Shown here piece by piece: positions 37,857-49,494 of a DNA stretch of 64,000 bases. The translations under genes and the position numbers were made by a program. The stretch spans positions 62,001-126,000 of the forward strand of contig CAJNOL010000491.1 in assembly GCA_905250125.1 (NCBI GenBank). The letters run 5' to 3'. Every line of letters starts with the position of its first letter. The stretch's first letter is position 1. The notes below the pieces were generated by a model, which ran no database searches, was not told the origin of the DNA, and saw only the letters and a program-made list of their open reading frames with translations. The DNA is from Rotaria sordida (lineage: Eukaryota > Rotifera > Eurotatoria > Philodinida > Philodinidae).

Positions 37857-39088
37857 TTATTTTATAAATATACATATGTATTTATGTGTGTATTCTTGTT
37901 CTGTGTACTACATTCCTTAAGTATTTATATGTAAGGTTAACGTTATTTGAGAAGCTACGTATATTAAGTTCATATAACGTTCATATCTCACGTACATTGA
38001 TACGTAATGATCAATTATGATTAATATAAAGCAATAAAAAAAAAAAGAAATTTTTATATATTTAATTAAAAATCTATTTGTAATTTTTACAAACAAAAAA
38101 GAAGTTACGAATAATTTTTTTTTTTTTTTTTTGAAATACTATCTCAAGAGAATTGCTTCATTTGAATAGCTGACATTCCAATAGGATATATAACTGCTCA
38201 AGAAAAACAAAATATCACACCATCCGAAATTTTTGTTATAATCTTGAAAAAAACATCATTGATACACATACATAGCATTTTTGCAGTATGTAATTTCAAT
38301 ATATATATATCGACAATAATTTCCCATAGCAATCGTGCTGTTTTTTAAAATATGTCGGCAGTATATACATACATATATATCAATCAAAAGCACAAAACGA
38401 AATGTTCTTCTCTTCATTTACAGATAAAGATAAGAATGATTAAGTATATTACTAAAAAACAGTATTTGAATTGATATTTAACATGTATGTATATTTGAAA
38501 TGGTTTTTGTAAATTTAATTTGATCGATAAACATTAGTCGTTTTATTTGCAACTATATATATATTTAAATACATTTATCGATATTACTAATTTGATGGAC
38601 TTGTCTATAATTCACTAGACACGCGATATATGTCAAAAAAAGTTAAAAGTCAACTATATATATATTGACCGTTATCGGTCTGTCTTCTTTCAAGTCATCC
38701 CAATGTCTTCTGTTTCATTGATTAGAAAAGAGAAACGAATAAATTAAAGTTATCAAACATGCAGTATGCCATTCGTTTATTTCGAACTTGACGCTATTAT
38801 AAACGAAGTAAAAAAAAGAAAAAAAGGGGAGAAGAAGGCCATTGAGGACTGACCGTTTATCCTTCTCTCCTTCCAGAACAAGCAAAAGAGATTCGTTCTC
38901 TCTCTCTCTCTTCTTTTCTATTCTCTTTCTCGCTTTATATATGTATATATCCTACAACATTTCATTGTTCATACGGACGAACATAGCAAACAAACGATAG
39001 AAAGACAAGTAGGACATATACAATCGTCATTCATTTTAGATCTATTCACATATTTCAATTGTTTTTTTGATTCATTGTTATTAATAAA
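37857..39088. promoter_or_regulatory. Intergenic, 3' end of channel gene and promoter of next gene
   Basis: An AATAAA-type signal (GCAATAAAAAA near 38031) lies about 175 bases after the channel stop. The part nearest the next ATG has a CT-rich run (about 38896-38912), a TATATA string near 38936-38949 and an A-rich leader. No gene is visible. Confidence 0.4.
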
Positions 39089-42000
39089 ATGGATAATATT
39101 GTTTCACAATCATCATCTCAAATTAGTTCAAATACAGGCAATCCACTCAATCCTCAACCAATTCCACCATTAGCTTCTGAACAAGAAACAACATCAACAA
39201 TTGAAGCAATTGTTTCAAGTCCATTAGAACCTATACCAACGACAATAGAACAAACAAATACTGATGGAAATGTTCAAACTCATATAGATGTTAAATATGA
39301 AGCACATGATGTTGCATTAGAATCAGTTAAAACAAATGGTCATCAACAAAAAAATGGTTTTACATCAAGTGAACATCATAAAATTGATATAGATGATAAT
39401 GATCAACATTCATATAAATCAAAATCATGTTGTTCAATGTTAAATAAATTATTTCTTATATTGGCTATTGTATGTTTTGCATTATTTCTTTTTAGTATTG
39501 CATATATTTTTTACAATCTTAAAGAAGTAAGTCCACTCAAAATATCTATTGTTTGTTTGATGATTGGAGTGTGTAAGGCTTGAAGAGAAAAGAATATCTA
39601 TATATATATATATATAGATAGATAGATACATATATATATATATATATATTGAGTATGTGTTTGTATGTATTGAAAGGATTCACGATTGAACGAATCATTT
39701 TTTTGTGTATATAGTCTACTATACAAAAGCTACTTTCAAGGACAAACATACAGTGTAATTAGAGAATGTGTAGGAAAGTAACAATAGCCGTTCATTATCT
39801 TGTCTTCATCGGTTGATTGAATAGAAGTATGGCAGATATAAAGCATCTGACAATTGAAAGACAGACATCTTTATCAATGAAATATATCTATTCAAGGTTG
39901 ATATATCATTAATTAATCATTGAATGAATAATTTAAGATAGATATACGCTTCAAATTTGTTTAATATAGGATAGAAAATCGCTTTTTCTTTTCTTCTTTT
40001 ATTGAAAGAAATTTTATGATTAGAAAGTAGAACATTTTCTATATTGATAATTACGTTGAGCAGCTTATTCGTTGATATCAACACTTTCGTTAGAAAGTGT
40101 CAAGAACACTTGAGAGAATATAATTATGAAGTATTCTTAAGAATACAAAAAAAAAAAAAATCGTGCAGTTCGTTGAAATTAATTTCGACACAATCTATTG
40201 ATTTTATTGAAAAAGTAACGAATTACAAGAATTGATTAATAAAATGAATTTTGTAAAGAAGATTATTTTTCAACTTTTACACCTTATAATATTTCATGAT
40301 GAAAAAAAAATGATTAGTGAACTAGTACTGGACGTAACTGAACAGGAGATAGAGGTGACACAACTAGAGCTTACTTAGTCTTACGTGGATCCGGACTCAA
40401 CTGAGTTTAGAAATTTTGTTTCGATCGGGTTCGAGTTTAAAATCTCTGTTACGGACTGTAAAAAGATTTTTTTTTCAGAGATAGAACCTCGGAACCTTTT
40501 GGCTTCGTACCAAATCCAAAAAAAAAGGATTCGTACGAAAAGCACAAAATCTCGTTCACTCCGTCGATCTTTCGAAAGGTTTTTGCTTTTCTAATTGAAA
40601 CTTTTTGAGATTACGTACATGAAAATTTTGCTTTTTAGATTGCAGAAGGCTTAAAATTCCCTACCAACGGTTGTGTTCCGCTTAAAAAAAAAAGGCTGAA
40701 TTCACTCCCTTTCGCAACCTCTTTCTGATTATGCCACTACAGGCCATGAACGAAAATTCTAATTTCTTTTTCTCATCTCAGATTATATCAAGTTGACATG
40801 CTTGTTATAATTTGATTGTCTATCTAATAGAATTTTATGTTCATTAATAATTGCCTTTCATTATATGACTATAATTATAAAAATCAATTTCTTTTATATT
40901 ATATTGTGCTAAATAAAATGCTAATTATTTAAATATTCTATTTCTCTATAGTTAAATGGCAAACATGGTGAACGTATTTTATCAAAAAAATTTTATCCAT
41001 ATTCAATGGATGATGATCTAAGTTCATCGGAAAGATTAATTGATGATATTTATTTTAATTTAACACATCGTAATGATGATGGTATTATAGTTGTATTATC
41101 ACGTCGTGGTGCATCAATAAATGATATATTAATTCCATATAATGATAAAAATAATTCTAAACAATATCGTTCTATAGTTATTAAAGGTGGTAGTGAAAAT
41201 TATTTTGGTTCGATACGTTTTGGTTTTGATGATCCAACAAATACAATGAATATGACAAATCAATTACCTCCAAATTATCCATTTTTAAATCTTTATAAAG
41301 AAAATTGGTCAATGTATGTTGATAAAAATAATCCATATCGTGTTCGTTTTGTTTATCAATCGATACAAATTATTTATGAATTTTCATCAGAAAATTCAAA
41401 TGAATTTATAATGAAAACAATCATTTCAACACCATCAAATAGACAAATTATTGTTGATTTAACAAATAATATTTATTTTAATTTACGTAGTTATGGAAAT
41501 TTGAGTACGGTAAGATCGACAAAAAAAAAAGAAAAAAATTATATTTTATTAAAAGATTTTAATTGAATTTTTTGTTTTTTTCTTTTGAAGCATTATTTAA
41601 ATTTAAGTTCATCAAATCCAATAGATATTTTATATGGTCAAAAAGTTGAACAAGATCGATTAATTCAATCAACACGAGTTGATATATTATCAAATATTAA
41701 TAAATATTTCTATAAACTTGATCGTGCTGGTATTGGAAAGAATTATATTGCAACGTAAAAAGAAAAAAAAAAGAATTAAAATTTTTTAAATCGAATTTTT
41801 TATTTTCTATATTTTTAGTTTATATGAAAGTGAAACTAAAACAACAATGCGTATTTTTTCTGATCATACTGGTGTTGTTATTGATCCATTTGGTGTTGGT
41901 TCATCAAATCAAAATGAAAATCATGCAACAACAATACCTGATATGCGTGGTGTTAGAATAAGTCCAAGACAATCACCTGTTTATCAACCAATGGTAATAA

Positions 42001-42127
42001 GAAATTTTCATTTTATTAGTTTTTTTAAATTTTTTTTTTGTTTTAGTCAATTTATGGTCCAACTTTAATTACTTATCCATCAGAAGCTATTCATACAACA
42101 TGGTGGCAATTTGATTATGAAAATTAG
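39089..42127 (+). CDS. Membrane-anchored aldose 1-epimerase-like protein, active site lost
   Basis: Five exons keep phase: 39089-39526, 40952-41509, 41591-41754, 41819-41993 and 42047-42127 (471 aa). Residues 1-115 are Ser/Thr/Gln-rich and look disordered and cytoplasmic. A single span lies at about 119-142 after CCSMLNK, giving type II topology. Residues about 160-471 resemble galactose mutarotase: RRGASINDILIP, the strand LTNNIYFNL (316-324), and the end HTTWWQFDY (human mutarotase: HTTWFKFS). Active mutarotases have LTNHSYFNL and CLETQNWPDA; here the His is Asn319 and the Glu aligns with Ser435 in VRISPRQSP. I also cannot find the LHGG-type His. This suggests a sugar-binding or structural pseudoenzyme facing the lumen or outside. 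Sequons (NLT at 182, NMT at 246, NLS at 329) fit that topology. An active enzyme with a rearranged site is less likely. Confidence 0.75.
40330..40750. other. Less AT-rich block within intron 1 of the mutarotase-like gene
   Basis: Intron 1 (39527-40951) is 1.4 kb. This section is clearly less AT-rich than its surroundings, with strings such as GTGGATCCGGACTCAACTG and GAACCTCGGAACC. A 69-codon frame here has no recognisable features. It may be a decayed insertion or an intronic regulatory segment. Confidence 0.3.
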
Positions 42128-43169
42128 AAGAAGAGATTTGTTTTTGTTTTTAATATTCTATTTCTTCTTCGAACAATAAGTAACAACGAATAAATAACAT
42201 TTCTATGTTATAAATATATATACTATCTTTTCACTTTTTGTTCTTTTTGTTGTTCAGTATTTCACGTTTATCTGAACATAGAATTTTTCTTTTTTTGTTT
42301 TCTTCTATTCTGTATGTGTATTTGGTTTTTTGTTGTCTTATTAAATTAGTGTCTTCGTTTATATCTTCTCTTAAGAAAAACAACAATAAATCTCTTTTTT
42401 GTTCGTGCTATTGATGTAATTGTTGCTGGATAAATAAATAAATAAATAAATAAAAGTTTATGTTGATATATACATATATATGTATATCTATAATTTGAGA
42501 ATAAATGATTTATTTTCTTTTTGGTCTTTATTCCCTGAACAAATTAATGAAAGAATGATAAAAAAGAATGAATCTATCGATATATATGTACAAAAGCACA
42601 AAAAAAAATGATATTTGTATTTTGGCATGGACGAAAACAATGAAAGAGAAAAAAAACAAACATAATCAAGGATTTCAATGTGGTAGATCATCAAAAGATA
42701 GTCAGCCATCAAATTTATTGAGATTTCGTTGAAAAAAATTGACTTATTTGATCGACTTTATTTATTCACTGTATTATTTTCTTTTGTTTCTTTATAAATA
42801 TGAGAAATTGTTACTTTATGGTATTTTTCTACTTTCATTGCATTATGAGTTATGAATGAGAAAGCAAGAAAACATAAAACGAAGAGATTAAGATGTCTGA
42901 GAACAAAAAAAAAAAAGAGAATTAAGAGTAAAAATAGACTAGTTTGACTACCACATAAATAGATATACTAAACAAAACACCAGCAGTGGTGGAAGACACA
43001 TCACAAAATGATTAAATAAAATGATTTAAATGGAAAAAATAAAAAAGAAAGAAAACAAAAACAAAAAGAAATCGAAATCACTATCATATGGAATGATCAT
43101 CGTCAACAATAGGAATGAGTAAAAAAATTGATAATATGCGCATGAAGAATGTTGTAGAGTTATAGAGAT
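42128..43169. other. Convergent intergenic spacer, no gene seen
   Basis: Sequence between the stop codons of the mutarotase-like gene (plus) and ceramide synthase (minus). A (AAAT)n run lies near 42430-42455. It probably holds both 3' untranslated regions. Confidence 0.5.
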
Positions 43170-45325
43170 TTACATCTTCTTCTTGTCAATAATGTCACTC
43201 ACATTAGCATTAATGGATGACGAAGTCGACCTGAAAGAAAAGCATAAGGAAATTAACGTTTTATAGTTAGACAAATTTTGCTCTCATGTAAGAAGAATTA
43301 TGGTTGACGTATATTTAAAATTCATAAGGTACATTTAAAGTAATTCGGTAAAAATTATACAAATATGATAAATAAGTTTAACTTCATCTTATTCAATATG
43401 CATCATATAGATTCAAATGACCTATAAATATCCTGAAAAGACTTCAAGTCCTTAGCTTATTGCTGTAAAGATATGGCAATGCACGCTGTACATTTCTCTG
43501 ACAACTGTAGAGAAGGCCAGGCTATTGGGTCCAAAATTTTCAGACCCGGTTAACAGAAAAATTTCAGAACTTGGCTGTACCTACTAGTGTATGTGAACGA
43601 TATACAAGATGCTCTTTTACCATAATCGTGCATCACGCTAGGAACAAGGAAAAGATCTGAAATTTTCACAATAAACTAGTATCGTTAATATCCGTCTCTA
43701 TGTAAAGTTTCAAGTCATAATTTGAAAATTAATGTTCCTAAGGAGAGATCATGACGTTAACTTAAAAAATACTGTATTATTGCTGAATCTTCGTACTAAT
43801 AATCTAAGGATTCGAATTTTTCTCGAGATATTCATAGCTCATTTGAATCTACATAATATTTATAGTCTCGATTCAAAAACAATTAATCAGTCAAGAGACT
43901 TCTTTTGTATGTTCTTCATCTGATTATTTTATACAAAAACAAAAAACACACTTACTTAATATGTTCATCATCATCATCGTCGTCGTCGTCTTCTCGTACA
44001 TCATGTAGATTATTTAAAGTGCCACTACACACTCGAACAAGAAATTGAAGTATAAACTAAAATAAAACAAAACAAAACAAAAAAAAAGCAATGAAGTAAT
44101 TTAATTTCATAGAAAATAAAAAACAAACTACTTACAAAAAGCCAATAGAGATTTAAACCAAATAAAATCCATAATAATCCATTAAAAAATACATATAAAC
44201 CACAACCTTTATCATAAGCTCGATAAGCAGTAACAACTCCTGTTGAATATAATACTTTCATTGGATACCAATATAAACGAAATAAAAACCTAATTTAAAA
44301 AAACAAAAACAAAAAAAATTTTCTAATTCAAATATAATGAATTCTTTTTTTTTTGTTTTCATCACACCAAGTAAATGTAAACATAATAAAACCAAAAGTA
44401 GCAGCAGTTTCCCACATTGGATAATCTCGACCATCTTCTCGTGATCTCATATAATGTAAAAGTTTTGTAAGTTCAAGCCATATATCAGTTATATCATGTA
44501 CAAAAAGAACAAGTAAACCAATCTTATGATAACTATAAATATAATATTTCTGAATACATTACAAAAGAAAAACAATTAATTTAATAATTTCCTACCGTGT
44601 CGCATAAGATACAAAAATTAATGCCATTGTTACAAAATGATGAAGAAGCATAACATAAAAATCTTTACGTTTATGATCCATATAAAGTGTTCCATAAACA
44701 GAATGTAAATAAAATCCACATTGAACAAAATACATTAGTGTTATATCAAATGGAATATTCACACCCGGTGACCAATCTAATTTAAGAATTTTTAATTAAA
44801 GCAAACTATTTGATCTAATATTAACTTACCATCCCATATTAGATAAGGTTCATGAAAATAATTATAACGATAAAAAAGTAAATAAACACTATAAGACCAT
44901 GTTAATGTATAAAAAAAACATTTCCATGCTGATTCAGGAAATTTTTTTTTATCTACTGCTTTCAATCCAAGCCAATTTACAAATGGCTAAAAGAAAATTT
45001 ATAAAAAAACAAAAATTTCGTTTATTATTAAAAAAAAGCAAACCTTGCAAATAATATTTTCAAATAAATAACGTAATATTGTAATAAATATTGCTATATA
45101 GACAATATAACAGACTTGATGAATTGAAAAATAAAAATGTCTAGTAAAATCTTCAATAAATGAACGAGGGAATGTATAATTACGCCACATATATGGTCTA
45201 TAATACCATGACATTGCAGTCCAAATACCTATAATAAGATCAATATAATTTGGTGTTAGTGTAAAATTTCCTTTTAAATTTTTCCATTCTTCTAATTGTT
45301 CATTTGTTAAATACGGATGATCCAT
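43170..45325 (-). CDS. CERS1: Ceramide synthase (TLC/LAG1 domain), CERS1-like
   Basis: An ER multi-span acyltransferase that joins a fatty acyl-CoA to sphinganine or sphingosine to make (dihydro)ceramide. Seven exons keep phase: 45325-45044, 44986-44830, 44776-44596, 44532-44368, 44289-44136, 44056-43956 and 43230-43170 (366 aa; human CERS1 is 350). The TLC domain contains YFVQCGFYLHSVYGTLYMD, then the Lag motif with catalytic His192-His193 (LLHHFVT), RYHKIGLLVLFVHDITD, and FRLYWYPMKVLY before the last spans. CERS1 has nearly the same strings (YFAQCGFYGHSIYATLYMD; RYHNVGILVLFLHDISD). There is no homeobox-like region, as in CERS1 and unlike CERS2-6. The cytosolic tail has a run of seven Asp and ends DKKKM. 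A position -5/-3 di-lysine retrieval signal is not clearly met. Gene symbol assignment is by similarity, not proven orthology. Confidence 0.95.
43560..43750. repeat. Dispersed repeat in ceramide synthase intron 6
   Basis: It carries GTCTCTATGTAAAGTTTCAA and AAAAGATCT, the inverted counterpart of strings in RAB3GAP2 intron 15. It lies in the 725 bp intron before the last exon. Confidence 0.45.
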
Positions 45326-46130
45326 TATTTGATAAATGATTTTATAAATACTATGATGAAATAACTAAAAATATTCGTTCGTTTTGTTTATATTTTATTT
45401 AAATGAATTTGTCCTAATGAATAAATATCAAATGAATATTAGTTATTTGGCTTATATAATGATAAATAATAATAATAATAATAACAGTCGTTTATTACGA
45501 ACATTAATCACTTATAACCACTAAAATTACAAGTAGTAAATCATAAACACACACACACACACGCGTTTTGTATGTATTCAGTTGAGAACGAAGAAGCAAT
45601 GGTATTTTCTATTCTTTTCTTTCTTTCTTTTTCTCTCTTTATTCTAATGATTTTCGTCAACTGTAATATCAACTATTGAAGGTGACGGTAAGAAAAGAGA
45701 AAAAAATTACCGAGTAATGATGACAAAATGAAACAACATTATGAAAAATAAATGATTCATTTAAATGAATGTAGTTATAACATAGAATAGAAAAATGAGC
45801 ACGAAGAAGAATAATACAAACGAATTAAGACGAGTGCTTTATATCTACCAATCAAAATGCAATGTTTAATCCTCCTCTAATTCAATGTGGGAAAATTATT
45901 CTACACAAAATATTTATGCACTAATATAATATTCATCAAATCATCACAGGAATTGATATGATGATAGAGAATGAGATAAAACAAAAACCGCGAAATGAAT
46001 TTAAATTCACGTTCTTTGTATATTATACAGACAGATATTAAGAACTACTTTCAGTTATTGATACGGTTGATTAAAAGTCACTTTAGACGACTTTTAAGAG
46101 AGGTTCATGGAGTTACCACACAAAACAGTA
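45326..46130. promoter_or_regulatory. Upstream region of ceramide synthase
   Basis: Sequence above the ceramide synthase ATG. It has an ATA/ATT-rich run near 45468-45483, a (CA)n tract at about 45547-45562 and a CTTT-rich run near 45615-45640. There is no gene and no specific element I can name. Confidence 0.35.
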
Positions 46131-49100
46131 GGAATTGGTTGCCAAATAAATTTTAGTTTTTGAAATGAGTTTTGCTAGTTTGAAAGAGCATCAAAAGTGA
46201 CTGAGAAATCTAAATTTTGACACCTTTTCAACAATGTCTTCTCATACTTTGACCATCTAATAGTTTTCACCCAAAATATCAATCTATCAAAAACTATAGT
46301 TTTTCAATCATTTTTGTTTATCAATTTTTACCTTACAAAACTTTCACCAAAATCATTGTCACATTATATCAATCGATAAAACGAAAGCTGCTCAACAAAA
46401 CTCGAAATTTCATATATCTCTTAAACCGGAGAAATCCATCATAATAGGTGAAATCGACCATTTTTTGGTTTATTCTACATATTTTATTTTACTCTTCTTG
46501 CTCCTGTTATGTAGCTAATTTTTAAAAGTGTAAGATAAATTTTATATAGTTTTGTAGAGCATCAAAAGATACATCTTTTAATTAAAAAATGTTGGTTGTA
46601 AAGCACTATCAACTTTTCGAAAAGTCTAGGACAATACTGCTGAAAATACATCATTTTTGGTATTTTCATGAAAATGTATGTGTCGTTTTTTTTAATGAAA
46701 AGATCACTTGTTCTCGAGAAAATCCAAGTTGTTCGGTTTTAGATCGTAAAAACTAGTCAAACGAAGAAGATGATCGAGTTAAGATTGGAAATCAATAATT
46801 ATTCCACTAGAAGATTCTTGCAACTACCTAAAATCTGTGTGTTCTCCATCACTCGATATCTACAGGAGGAGAATCGATGACTGTTGAAGTTTAATTTCTT
46901 CTTTGGCAAACTATCACACAATGTGTTCGATAGTGAGTTTCGATAAAAATTTTTCTATAGCACTTATTTTCGATGTACATAGGGCGATTGAAATAGTCAA
47001 TGGCCATCACATGTACATTGAACCCTATTGTTGATGATAATCAATACTTGTCATCTATCCCATCTGATGAACGACTAGATTTTTTTAATATGATTTGATA
47101 GAACTTTTTGAACACTTCAAAATGATATAAAAACATCTAGAATAAAACACTAACCGTACAAAGAAACTCCAAAGAGACCATCCTCGAGATATGATTTTAT
47201 AATTTTTATCTGATATTTAGTAGATTTCGATTAGAAAAATATGCTTTGTATGATGATTAATATGATATTCTCAATCAGCATCCAAAACACAGTGGACTTA
47301 TATGTATTTCAAAAAATTTTAGCAACACTCTTGTTTTTGTCGAGCATGTCCACGAAAGTGGTTATTCCATCACACTCTGTTCGTAATAATGCTAAGTCAC
47401 TGACAGCTGTGCACTGTCTCATTGTGATAAGTATAATTTGTTGTCCAAAATTGCAAAGATATTCGATTCTAAACTATGAAGTTTCATACGTAATGAAGCA
47501 AATAAAGCGTGACGGAATAATGTTTTATGTGAATAGGCTCTGTTGTAAAATTCACCGTCTCTTTGGGATTTCTTTATGTGACCAATGGTAGATAAAACGA
47601 GCTTGTCATCTTCAATATCCAGATATACTGTGCGTACAATATCCATTGACTATTTCAATCGACCGAGAAACAGCACAAACAAGTCTTATAGATCTACTTC
47701 TATGAGGGACCACTTTGGGACACCTTTAGTGAGAGTTTGACATGACAGAAATGATATACCTGTAGGGTGGTGATATCATCAGTTATCGACTTCTTTCTTA
47801 CAGTGTCCAATTAAGTCAACTACTAAAATATCTCGTCATGTACCATCTGATGGTTCTTTTTCAAATTAAACTTGATCTTATAGTTATACAGATGGAAGCT
47901 AATACTTAGCGATAATGACATGCTGATGTTTTCGAGTTTTGAAAACAGAATGAAATCAATAGTTTGCGTTTGATCAAAAACATAGATAAGAAAAATATTC
48001 GAGAAAAAAAACAAATTTTTGTTTGTTGGAAATTTATCATACAAATAAATCTCCTTTTATAACATTGACACATTAGTAAAAAAGAAAAACATTATTATCA
48101 GTGAAACTAATACAGAAGCAATAAAATTATATTGATAAAGATAAGTAATAATTTGATAGAACTTTGATTTGATTATAATCAAAAGAATTGAAATACTAAC
48201 GTACCACTTCAACTATCAAACTCATGCAAAGTAAGAAATGGATAAAAAACTAATCAATCTATCATATGAGACGGGTATATAGTTCATTGTCATAGTGTAT
48301 AAAAAGGTATTGAAGATACTCAGAAATTCAGTCTTCTGGTAACAGTTGATCTATCATTGATATCCTAATTCATTCAAAAGATGAAGGGAATATGTAATAA
48401 TCATTAGAGTGATGCAATTCGCGGATCGACTATCCGTACCCGTACCTTAGTTCCAATACAAAATTAATGAGTATGAATAAATGTTTCTTGTTCGAGTTGG
48501 GTACTGGTATGAAGAGTTGTGCTCATGCAGTACTTTAATAATTATGTGATGGATAACTATGTAGTATCAATATAAAGTCATTCGAAAAATTTATGCCAAC
48601 ATCTGTCGAATGCAAATGAAATGATGGTGCAATAGGCACACAAAAATGTATATCAATTGGAAAAAATTTTCGATAAATTCATTGAATAATAAGTTATAAT
48701 CATAATATTGACATTATGATTATAGATACTTCTGATTTTCTACAGAAAACATATCAGATATATTCATTCTATCTAGAATCACGGTTTCATACCATATCAT
48801 TAGTAAAATCTTCAGTTCGATAAATATTTCTGAGTTATAACTGATGAACCGTATCGTACGAGATATTTTAAAACAAGTATTCATTCATTTTTTAATGTTA
48901 TCAATAGGAAAAAAAGTAATGACATGACGCTTTGATCATGTTTCGAATGACTTTCTAGAACTTCTATCATACAACTTGGACTTTCTCGAGAACAAGTGAT
49001 CTTTTCATAAAAAAAACGACACATACATTTTCATGAAAATACCAAAAATGATGTATTTGCAGCAGTATTGTCCTAGACTTTTCGACAAGCTGATAGTGCT

Positions 49101-49494
49101 TTACAACCAACATTTTTTAATTAAAAGATGCATCTTATGATGCTCTACAAAACTATATAAAATTTATCTTACACTCTTAAAAATTAGCTACATAACCCGG
49201 TTTAAGAGATATATGAAATCTTGAGTTTTATAGAGCAGTTTTCGTTTTATCGATTGATATAATGTGACAATGATTTTGGTAAAAGTTTTGTGAGCAAAAA
49301 AAATTGATAAACAAAAATGATTGAAAAACTATAGTTTTTGACAGATTGATATTTTGGGTGAAAACTATTAGATGGTCAAAGTATGAGAAGACATTGTTGA
49401 AAAGTTATCAAAGTTTGAATTTCTCAGGAACTTTTAATGGTCTTTCAAACTAGCAAACTCATTTCAAAAACTAAAATTTTTCTGCAACTTCCAT
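46131..49494. mobile_element. 3.4 kb DNA element with long terminal inverted repeats
   Basis: The left arm (46131-46735) returns inverted at 48972-49494. Long stretches match with few changes, for example ACTTTGACCATCTAATAG, CCCAAAATATCAATCT, CACATTATATCAATCGATAA and AAAAGTCTAGGACAATACTG. The left arm holds about 70 extra bases (46436-46512) absent from the right, which accounts for most of the length difference. The 2.2 kb interior has only short frames. The longest (47241-47591 plus; 47419-47646 minus) resemble no transposase I know. Arms this long recall foldback or Mutator-like elements, but the family is not established and no clear target-site duplication was seen. Confidence 0.75.
46987..47662. 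repeat. Nested element with 18-19 bp terminal inverted repeats
   Basis: CGATTGAAATAGTCAATGG at the left end is matched in inverted orientation by CCATTGACTATTTCAATCG at the right. The ends are about 0.68 kb apart inside the larger element. The minus-strand 75-codon frame starts in or beside the right repeat (MDIVRTVYLDIEDDK) and could be a transposase scrap, but I do not recognise it. Confidence 0.5.

Noticed and set aside
43170-45325. ELOVL fatty-acid elongase as the identity of the multi-span lipid enzyme
   Set aside because: The HH pair sits in LLHHFVT with the TLC/Lag context, not the HxxHH box of elongases.
47241-47591. Plus-strand 116-codon frame in the long-TIR element
   Set aside because: It does not resemble a transposase and overlaps a minus-strand frame, so neither can be called a gene from sequence alone.
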